A DNA stretch of 64,000 bases from assembly GCA_019931105.1 (NCBI GenBank), contig JAIOUW010000001.1, positions 744,001 to 808,000 on the forward strand, given 5' to 3'. The notes beneath the pieces are model-generated. The model was not told the origin of the DNA and ran no database searches. It worked only from the letters and a program-made list of their open reading frames with translations. This DNA comes from Flavobacteriaceae bacterium NBU2977. Its GTDB lineage: Bacteria; Bacteroidota; Bacteroidia; Flavobacteriales; Flavobacteriaceae. Positions 51,502-58,468 of the stretch are shown here, in pieces (the stretch's first letter is position 1; each line of letters opens with the position of its first letter). The translations under genes and the position numbers were made by a program.

Positions 51502-51662
51502 ACGAATTTCATTCAAAAATTTTGATTCTACAGCCTGATCAGCTATGGGTGGATTCTATAAACAAGCATTAAATATAACCATTCAAATCTTTAATGGGTT
51601 TTTCTAAACTACGTACCTGTGATTTTGGAATGGGGTGTCCAAAAGCTATTCCGTCTTGGCGT

Positions 51663-53039
51663 TTAGACCTTTACATAATCCGTTCCGTAAGGTTTTCGTT
51701 GCTCGCGCCGAAGCATTGCATTGGCCTCATCGTCGTTGATGAATTCTTCCTTTTGGTCGTCCCACTCCAACTTTCTATCAAATTGCATGGCAATATCGCT
51801 GATCAAACAAATAACACATGCCTTATGTCCTTTTTCAATCGGTGAGATCGGTTGCTTTCTGGTTTTGATACAATCGAGCCAGTTGCCGTGCTGGTCGTCT
51901 ATTTTTTCAAGATGGATCTCATTTTCAGCAATGACCGATTCCAAGATTTTTGGATCTGATGCATTTAAGGCTTTTGCACTTTTTTCTTTGTCCACCGGAT
52001 CGCTTGCCGACGCTTGGTAAGCACCCCGCGATACAAATATCCAACCGTCATCGCCGATATATTGCACCCCATTGGTATAGCCCCCACTTGTATAAACGGT
52101 AATACCGTTATCGTATTCGTGTTTGACGAAGAAATCGCCATGTACGTTCCATAATCCCGATTTTGGGAATTCTGCCAAAGCCTCAACGGACTTTGGGCCC
52201 GTCAATTCGGTATCCATCCCCCATGCCGCGGAATCATAGTGGTGTTGTCCCCAACCAGTAATCATTCCGGCACCATAATTTCGAATTCTCAACCAACCCG
52301 GGCGGCCATAACCTTCTTGCGGGTGTACCCCAATCTCCGTATAGGGCACTTCAGGGGTCGACCCCAGCCACATATCAAAATTTAGATTCGAAGGCACTGG
52401 CATTTCGGGGGCCAGAGGCCCCGCAGGATCTCCTGGCAGACCTATTTTTACGGTATGTATTTTGCCGATGCGGCCATTTCTTACCAATTCGGCAGCAACC
52501 CTAAATTGGGGCATGGCGCGCTGTTGGGTACCCACTTGAAGGATAACGTTCTTACTTTTAACCGCTTCCTGTAACTGTTGTCCTTCCCTGACCGTCAATG
52601 ACGTTGGTTTTTGCAGGTATATATCCTTACCGGCCAAGGCAGCTTCCAAGGCGGGTTGCGAATGCCAATGATCGGGCGTACTGATCATGACCGCATCGAT
52701 ATCCTTGTTCATCAACAACTCACGGTAGTCTTCATAAACCCTAGTATCCATATATTTCTCCTTACCCGTCTTTTTTTGATAAAATTCATCGGTAAAGGTT
52801 TTGGCATACTGCGCCCTTTTTGAATCCAAATCACAAACCGCAACCAGGCGTGCTTCGTCAAACTGCATGGTATCGGGCATGTCGTGCCCCAGGGCTATTC
52901 GGCCACACCCGATCTGACCGATATTTATCTTATTGCTCGGCGCGTCCTTTCCAAGTACATGGGCCGGAACTATGCTCGGGAACCCTACCATGGCAGCGGT
53001 ACCCAAAGTCGTTTTACTGATAAATTTCCTTCTTTGCAT
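51663..53039 (-). CDS. Tat-exported Gfo/Idh/MocA family oxidoreductase
   Basis: A 458-residue protein. N-terminus MQRRKFISKTTLGTAAM is a Tat signal; INIGQIGCGRIA is the NAD loop; the EKP motif reads QKP (DIYLQKPTSL). The C-terminal domain has ITGWGQHHYDSAAWGMD with the conserved Asp/His region. Third exported family member in this window; such enzymes oxidise or dehydrate glycosides via 3-keto intermediates in other bacteria. First gene of the leftward set. Confidence 0.88.
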   Translation of the reverse strand: MQRRKFISKTTLGTAAMVGFPSIVPAHVLGKDAPSNKINIGQIGCGRIALGHDMPDTMQFDEARLVAVCDLDSKRAQYAKTFTDEFYQKKTGKEKYMDTRVYEDYRELLMNKDIDAVMISTPDHWHSQPALEAALAGKDIYLQKPTSLTVREGQQLQEAVKSKNVILQVGTQQRAMPQFRVAAELVRNGRIGKIHTVKIGLPGDPAGPLAPEMPVPSNLNFDMWLGSTPEVPYTEIGVHPQEGYGRPGWLRIRNYGAGMITGWGQHHYDSAAWGMDTELTGPKSVEALAEFPKSGLWNVHGDFFVKHEYDNGITVYTSGGYTNGVQYIGDDGWIFVSRGAYQASASDPVDKEKSAKALNASDPKILESVIAENEIHLEKIDDQHGNWLDCIKTRKQPISPIEKGHKACVICLISDIAMQFDRKLEWDDQKEEFINDDEANAMLRREQRKPYGTDYVKV

Positions 53040-53217
53040 ATCTGGTATCTGTTGATTTAATTTGAATAAATTCCGTTAATCTGTTTTTGCATATTTCGAT
53101 TCCCTTGACCCGAGCATTGTGACACCATCAGATTTGTATTGTTCGCCCTTTCTCAAAAAATACGCGTTTCAAAAGTTTCTTTTGACCGTTCATTTAAGTT
53201 TACTATAAAACTATTCT

Positions 53218-53225
53218 TAAATTTG
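53218..53225 (+). promoter_or_regulatory. perfect -7 element upstream of the ThuA gene
   Basis: TAAATTTG, an exact TAnnTTTG, 49 bases before the ThuA start; no TTG at the standard distance. The rest of the 235-base divergent gap shows no dyad. Confidence 0.35.
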
Positions 53226-53274
53226 ACGATCATCGGTTGTGAACGTTAACGAAATAACATAAAAAGCGGCAACA

Positions 53275-54198
53275 ATGCAAAGATTATTGGTTTCATTTCT
53301 AACATTTTTGATTCTAGGGTCCGTTCAGGCCCAAAGCCTTGAGCCCATTGAAATTACTTCTGAGTGGCTCTCAAAAATCGAAAGATCGGCCCCCTCGGAA
53401 CCCACTATAAAGAATACTGAAAAAAGAAAGATCCTGGTCTTTTCAAAAGCACCGGGGTTTTACCACTGGACCATTCCGCATAATGTTGAAATGCTTAAAA
53501 TACTTGGCAAAAAAACGGGTGCTTTTGAAATCCATATCGGCTACGATATAGATAATTTCGAAAAGAAAAACCTCAAAAAATACGATGCCCTAATACTGAA
53601 CAATTCGAATCCGAGCGGACCTGATCGAGATTTGTTCGCGGATCTTTTAAAGCAGAACACAACATTTACCGATAGCGAAATCAAGGAAAAGGCGGCACAA
53701 TACGAACAAAACCTCTTGAACTATGTAGCCAAAGGGGGAGGGTTGATGATAATGCACGGTGCCATTACATTGCAGAACAATTCGATGGTATTCAGTAAAA
53801 TGACGGGGGGTAGCTTTGATTATCACCCGAAACAGCAAGAAATACATGTAAAGGAAGTTGACGCGAACCATCCATTGGTAAGGGCTTTCAAAGGAAAGGG
53901 ACTTACGCATATCGACGAGCCCTATTTTTTCAAAAATGCATATGCGGATCATAATTTCAGGCCCTTGCTTTACATGGAAGTCGACAAATTGGAAGGGGTG
54001 ACAAAAGAGGTCGATGAAAACAAGATTTATATTTCATGGATCAAAAGGTATGGCAAAGGCAGGGTGTTCTACAGCTCGCCCTCGCATAATGCCCATAGTA
54101 TGGACAATCCTGAATTACTGGAGTTTTTCCTGGATGGAATACAGTATGTAGTAGGAGACCTCAAATGTGACGATAGTCCGCTCGGGAAACGGAAATGA
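53275..54198 (+). CDS. exported ThuA domain protein
   Basis: A 307-residue class I glutamine amidotransferase-fold protein with a Sec signal (about 1-20, cut near VQAQ). ThuA features: ILVFSKAPGFYHWTIPHNVEML, GGGLMIMHGAITLQNNSM, MTGGSFDYHPKQQE, and GKGRVFYSSPSHN. ThuA-type proteins accompany Gfo/Idh/MocA enzymes in sugar loci and take part in keto-sugar metabolism (ThuAB). It is placed between the Gfo/TRAP set and the GntR cluster, so it could belong to either. Confidence 0.88.
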   Translation: MQRLLVSFLTFLILGSVQAQSLEPIEITSEWLSKIERSAPSEPTIKNTEKRKILVFSKAPGFYHWTIPHNVEMLKILGKKTGAFEIHIGYDIDNFEKKNLKKYDALILNNSNPSGPDRDLFADLLKQNTTFTDSEIKEKAAQYEQNLLNYVAKGGGLMIMHGAITLQNNSMVFSKMTGGSFDYHPKQQEIHVKEVDANHPLVRAFKGKGLTHIDEPYFFKNAYADHNFRPLLYMEVDKLEGVTKEVDENKIYISWIKRYGKGRVFYSSPSHNAHSMDNPELLEFFLDGIQYVVGDLKCDDSPLGKRK

Positions 54199-54222
54199 AA
54201 TTACCACTTAAACAGCGATCCG

Positions 54223-54945
54223 TTATAAAAAATAACTGTTTCTAATCGGGTATTCCGATGTGTCGCAATACAGATCTCCGTATAAGTTCAATCCCGGCTT
54301 GCTGGTTCGAAACCGAACCGAAATATGTAGAATGGGGGCCCCTTCAAGAATATTCAGCTTTTTTGCCACATCGATCGATGCGGGTTTGGATCTGAGCTCC
54401 TGTTCCGCCCCCATAATCTCGATCAAATGCTTCCGGCTAAGCGTCTTAAAAAATGAACCATCGACAAATTCGTCCGATTCGATGAGTCCCAGGGCATTGA
54501 GTGAATACCAATTATTTTCCAGCACCACAGGGTGGCCGTTGATATTTCGTACCCGTTGAAAATAAACGCATTGCGATTTTTGCTCTTCATTGGTCAGGGT
54601 AAAGGGTATAATAGGGTCCCATCTGGCAATCCGAGATGGTTCGGTCACAATAGTCTCCACCTCATAGTCGATGGATCCCGATATTCCTTTGACGGTGAGC
54701 AAACCCAATGACTTTCCCCTTTCAATAACTTTGCTTCCCTTGCCCTGTTCTTTTACTATAAACCCTTCTTTCAAAAGTTCGTCCAGCGCCTTGCGTATAG
54801 TTGTCCTGGTAATACCGAACCGGTTACAAAAATCATTTTCGGACGGCAGATAACTGCCGATAGGATATTTACCCGTCTGTATCCTTTTTTTAATATAATC
54901 TCGAATAGTACGGTACTTATGCTTTTCAAGTTTTTTGTCGCCCAT
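54223..54945 (-). CDS. GntR family repressor with UTRA domain
   Basis: A 240-residue regulator. Winged helix at about 5-72: YRTIRDYIKKRIQTGKYPIGSYLPSENDFCNRFGITRTTIRKALDELLKEGFIVKEQGKGSKV. The C-terminal UTRA ligand domain (about 95-235) has the typical LENNWYS and EGAPILHISVRFR. UTRA domains bind small metabolites, often sugar phosphates. It is divergent from the metE-like operon and has a perfect palindrome in its promoter, so it likely represses both. Confidence 0.92.
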   Translation of the reverse strand: MGDKKLEKHKYRTIRDYIKKRIQTGKYPIGSYLPSENDFCNRFGITRTTIRKALDELLKEGFIVKEQGKGSKVIERGKSLGLLTVKGISGSIDYEVETIVTEPSRIARWDPIIPFTLTNEEQKSQCVYFQRVRNINGHPVVLENNWYSLNALGLIESDEFVDGSFFKTLSRKHLIEIMGAEQELRSKPASIDVAKKLNILEGAPILHISVRFRTSKPGLNLYGDLYCDTSEYPIRNSYFL

Positions 54946-54979
54946 ATTCTTGAAGTTCGGAACCTGCCCTAAAAAGTCG

Positions 54980-55056
54980 GAAAAGTATGAAATATTACTT
55001 GTACGTACAAGTTGGAATGGTTACTTTAGCCTATCGATGGGTTCCGGATACCTTTG
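54980..55056. promoter_or_regulatory. GntR operator and divergent promoters
   Basis: ACTTGTACGTACAAGT (54997-55012) is a perfect 16-bp palindrome, a fitting GntR-type operator. Leftward, TTG (plus CAA 55008-55010) inside it, a 20-base spacer and TACTTTTC (plus 54980-54987) form the gntR promoter, so a bound repressor would block its own gene. Rightward, a perfect -7 element TACCTTTG lies at 55049-55056, 66 bases before the metE-like start; the operator is upstream of it. Confidence 0.7.
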
Positions 55057-55121
55057 TAATTGAGTCGAAATAGAATAGAGTTTCAGGAGCCCATGGATCA
55101 ATCCCTTTAAAACGCAAACAC

Positions 55122-56150
55122 ATGCCCAATATTCCTATCAGGACCACGGTAGTCGGCAGTTATCCCTTTCCCGGATGGCTTGAATTCGTATCACAGAACC
55201 TTGATCAATTTGGTGCCGCCGACATCGAAGAGGCCATTGAAGATGCCGTTATCGCGGCAATTCACGACCAAACGACGGCCGGCCTAGATGTCATTACCGA
55301 TGGCGAACAAACCCGATTGGACTTCAATCTGTCTTTTTACGGTTTTATCAATGGAATCGAAAACAACACTTCAGACACCCGAAAATTCGGTCCACCTGCC
55401 CATGACCAGCGCGGAAAAAACAATATCATCGGAAATCTGGCCGCACCCAACGGCCTTGGTGCGGTAAAAGAATTTGAGCGCCTAAAGAAATTAGCGCCAA
55501 AAGGCCCGGTTTTAAAAGCGAGTATTCCCGGCCCTTACACTTTGGCCGGTAGATTATTGCCAAATGGCACATACAAAGACCGTTACGAGATTACCGAAGC
55601 TTTGCTGCCCATTATCAGCAACGAGCTAAAAGCTTTGGTAGCGGCTGGTTGTACCGAAATTACGGTTGACGAACCATCGATGAGCTGCTATGCCTACAAG
55701 GCCGACACAAAGCGTTTCGTCGACATCTTCAATCGTACGGTAAAGCCGATCAAAGAAAAATGCAATCTCAGCACGCATTTATGTTTTGGCAATTTCAAGG
55801 GAAGGCCGGTAGGATATCGCAGCATCAAACCGATGTTGCCGGATTTTTTGGATATGAATGTCGACGAAATACATATCGAAATGGCCAATCGCGAGTTCGC
55901 AGAAATCGAACTGCTCGCGCCTTTTGCCGAAAAAATGAACGTTGCCGTAGGTATCATAGATGTCAAAAATTACTATATCGAAACCGTTGACGATGTTGTG
56001 CAGCGAATCAATCGCTGCCTAAAATACGTTCCAGCAGAAAAACTATCGGTCGCTCCCGATTGCGGCCTAAGCCAAACGGCCCGTTGGGCCTCAAGACAAA
56101 AGCTGATCAACATGGTCGCTGGGGCGAAAAAAGTTCGTGGATCATTATGA
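55122..56150 (+). CDS. short MetE-like (cobalamin-independent methionine synthase C-domain) protein
   Basis: A 342-residue protein equal to the catalytic C-terminal half of MetE (full MetE about 750). The zinc ligands are kept: His219-x-Cys221, Glu253, Cys314 (THLCFG, HIEMANRE, APDCGL). TTVVGSYPFPGWL opens the barrel. The N-terminal MetE domain is absent, as in archaeal-type and substrate-specialised homologues. It may move a methyl group from something other than methyl-folate. Its stop overlaps the next start (ATGA). Being in a sugar-type operon makes methionine synthesis an unlikely role. Confidence 0.85.
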   Translation: MPNIPIRTTVVGSYPFPGWLEFVSQNLDQFGAADIEEAIEDAVIAAIHDQTTAGLDVITDGEQTRLDFNLSFYGFINGIENNTSDTRKFGPPAHDQRGKNNIIGNLAAPNGLGAVKEFERLKKLAPKGPVLKASIPGPYTLAGRLLPNGTYKDRYEITEALLPIISNELKALVAAGCTEITVDEPSMSCYAYKADTKRFVDIFNRTVKPIKEKCNLSTHLCFGNFKGRPVGYRSIKPMLPDFLDMNVDEIHIEMANREFAEIELLAPFAEKMNVAVGIIDVKNYYIETVDDVVQRINRCLKYVPAEKLSVAPDCGLSQTARWASRQKLINMVAGAKKVRGSL

Positions 56151-56998
56151 GCTTAATTCCCGCCCTAAAAAAGAATGAGAATCTAATTGCCGAAATGAAC
56201 GGCTTTCTTTCCGAAAAAGATGGTTTTCGTCTTTGGTGGTTGGGCCAAAGTGGGTATGTATTGCAATGGAACGGCAAACGGATCTTGATAGACCCCTACC
56301 TTTCCGATTCGCTCACCAAAAAATATGCGAAGACTGAAAAACCCCATATGCGCATGAGTGAGTTGGTGGTGCGACCCGATTTATTGCGGAATATTTCCGT
56401 AGTAACTTCAAGCCATAACCATACAGATCATTTAGATGCCGAAACCTTGATTCCAGTCTTGAAAAACAATCCCGATATCAAATTCATCATTCCGGAAGCC
56501 AATCGTAGTTTCGTTGCCGATCGGGTACAATGCGATTATGATTTTCCCATAGGCATGAACGACGGTTTTACCTATACAATCGATGGATTTACTTTTGTCG
56601 GTATCCCCGCAAAACACAACGAATTGGCACGCGATGAAAATGGCAATTGCAAGTTCATGGGATATGTCATTCAGTTTGGAACCTACTCCATTTACCATAG
56701 TGGAGATACCTTATGGTTCGAGGGCATGGTGGATCTATTGAAACCTTTCAATGTCGATGTCGCCATACTGCCCATCAACGGAAACAAGCCCGAAAGAAAA
56801 GTTGCGGGAAACCTGAACATTGTCGAAGCGGTGGAATTGGGACTGGCGATCAATGCAAGATATGTGATTCCCTGTCATTACGATATGTTTACCTTTAATA
56901 CTGCAGATGTCAATGATTTTGCGGCCGAAGCAGATAAAAGAGGGCAGCGCTATCGAGTGCTCGGGGGAGGTGAAAAATTTAGATACAAAAACCCGTAG
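56147..56998 (+). CDS. UlaG-like metallo-beta-lactamase-fold lactonase
   Basis: A 283-residue MBL-fold hydrolase. Metal motif His90-x-His92-x-Asp94-His95 (SSHNHTDHLD), then later His in IYHSGDTLWFEG and IPCHYDMF. The pattern FRLWWLGQSGYVLQWNGKRILIDPYLSDS is that of L-ascorbate-6-phosphate lactonase (UlaG) relatives. A sugar lactone substrate is plausible next to an oxidising dehydrogenase. No signal peptide: cytoplasmic. The start 56147 is set by the ATGA overlap. Confidence 0.85.
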   Translation: MSLIPALKKNENLIAEMNGFLSEKDGFRLWWLGQSGYVLQWNGKRILIDPYLSDSLTKKYAKTEKPHMRMSELVVRPDLLRNISVVTSSHNHTDHLDAETLIPVLKNNPDIKFIIPEANRSFVADRVQCDYDFPIGMNDGFTYTIDGFTFVGIPAKHNELARDENGNCKFMGYVIQFGTYSIYHSGDTLWFEGMVDLLKPFNVDVAILPINGNKPERKVAGNLNIVEAVELGLAINARYVIPCHYDMFTFNTADVNDFAAEADKRGQRYRVLGGGEKFRYKNP

Positions 56999-57076
56999 GT
57001 TTTTCTTTTAGAGCTCAAAAAGGTATCTTACTGAATGGTTCAAAGCCTTACAATTTGATGCCCAAAAACAAGTATT

Positions 57077-58453
57077 ATGATCGCATTGGAGTTCACCACT
57101 TTTATCGGCCGTTTTCATCCGCTTTTCGTGCATCTCCCTATTGGTTTTATAATCTTGGCCATCTTATTGGAGGGGTGGGAAAGTTTTAAGAAAAAGGGGA
57201 ATCCAAGTAGGTTGATTCCGATCGCGTGGTTCATCGGTGGCCTAGCGTCATTTGTAGCCGCCCTTTGCGGATGGTTTCTTGGAGAAACCGGACTCTATAT
57301 TGAGGAACAACTTTTTCTGCATCGTTGGCTGGGCATCGCCCTTGTTCCCATTGCTTTTATCGGTTGGTGGATCAAAAGAGCACCTGAGCAATATCCAAAA
57401 CAACTACAACACGGCTTCAATATTTTATTGATTGTTTTATTATCCGTTGAAGGGCATAAAGGCGGCAACCTAACCCATGGTGAAACATATTTGACCGAGT
57501 TCGCCCCTGAACCGATACGAAACCTTTTTACCTCACAAAAAGATTCTGTTTTCAATCTTCGATCCAACAACCCAGATTCAGTAATAGTATACACAGAATT
57601 GATACAACCTATTTTTCAAGCGAAGTGCGTTTCTTGCCACGGCAATGAGGTTAAAAGGGGGGCACTGAATATGAGCCATCCAGATTCCCTTTCACTTGGC
57701 GGCGACGGAGGCGATGTTATAGTACCGGGCAATCTCGAGGACAGTGAACTTTTCAGAAGAATCACGCTCCCGCAAAAGAATGTCAAATTCATGCCTCCTA
57801 CATCAAATGTATTGACCTATGACGAAATCAAGACCATAGCATGGTGGATCGAACAAGGGGCATTGTTCGAAAGTAGGGTAAGCGAGCTAGAAGTCGATAA
57901 AAACTTAAAACCGGTACTGTTGCGTAGATATGGGCTAAATACCACCCCTCGGCCTTGGTATGAAAAAGTACAGGTGGCCCCGCTGGACAGTACTCAGATT
58001 GCCCTGCTTATGCAACAAGGTTTTTCAGTAAAGACCCTGGGCGCCAATAACCCGTTGTTAGATGTCGGGTATAAGGGCACTGACCTTTCACCTGAAAAAT
58101 TGGTGGCCCTGGAACCTGCGAAAGAACATATCACCTGGTTTTCGTTGACCGGAACCAATATAAAGGACGAATGGCTTTCCGGGCTTTCTGGTTTTGTGAA
58201 CCTTACCCGTTTGGAATTGGACAAAACCTCAATCTCTGATTTAGGAATCGCCCACCTCAACGATTTATCCCATTTAGAGGTGCTCAACCTTTATGCCTCA
58301 CAGGTTTCCGATGCCTGTTTACCAATATTACAAGAACTTCCTGCATTGAAGCGGGCATATCTCTCTCGAACGAAAGTGACTTTTGATAAGGCAAAAGCCA
58401 TTGAAGATGAAGACGGTTTGACCATTATCATTGCTGAAAATGTCAAAAATTAA
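57077..58453 (+). CDS. membrane protein with DUF2231-like, planctomycete-type cytochrome c and leucine-rich repeat parts
   Basis: A 458-residue fusion. Residues 1-145: four membrane helices starting FHPLFVHLPIGFIILAILLEG, DUF2231-like. Residues about 170-275: a PSC1-type cytochrome domain with CVSCH (Cys184, Cys187, His188), LGGDGGDVIVPGNLEDSELFRRI and FMPP. Residues 345-458: leucine-rich repeats (LTRLELDKTSISDLGIAHL, LEVLNLYASQVSDACL). Likely anchors an extracytoplasmic electron path from sugar oxidation. It is followed by the PVC-type dehydrogenase after 15 bases. Confidence 0.87.
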   Translation: MIALEFTTFIGRFHPLFVHLPIGFIILAILLEGWESFKKKGNPSRLIPIAWFIGGLASFVAALCGWFLGETGLYIEEQLFLHRWLGIALVPIAFIGWWIKRAPEQYPKQLQHGFNILLIVLLSVEGHKGGNLTHGETYLTEFAPEPIRNLFTSQKDSVFNLRSNNPDSVIVYTELIQPIFQAKCVSCHGNEVKRGALNMSHPDSLSLGGDGGDVIVPGNLEDSELFRRITLPQKNVKFMPPTSNVLTYDEIKTIAWWIEQGALFESRVSELEVDKNLKPVLLRRYGLNTTPRPWYEKVQVAPLDSTQIALLMQQGFSVKTLGANNPLLDVGYKGTDLSPEKLVALEPAKEHITWFSLTGTNIKDEWLSGLSGFVNLTRLELDKTSISDLGIAHLNDLSHLEVLNLYASQVSDACLPILQELPALKRAYLSRTKVTFDKAKAIEDEDGLTIIIAENVKN

Positions 58454-58468
58454 CCTAAGAAGAATCGA

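Noticed and set aside
56060-56146. Longer N-terminus for the lactonase
   Set aside because: It would read 87 bases of the metE-like gene in another frame; the ATGA overlap start fits the family N-terminus.
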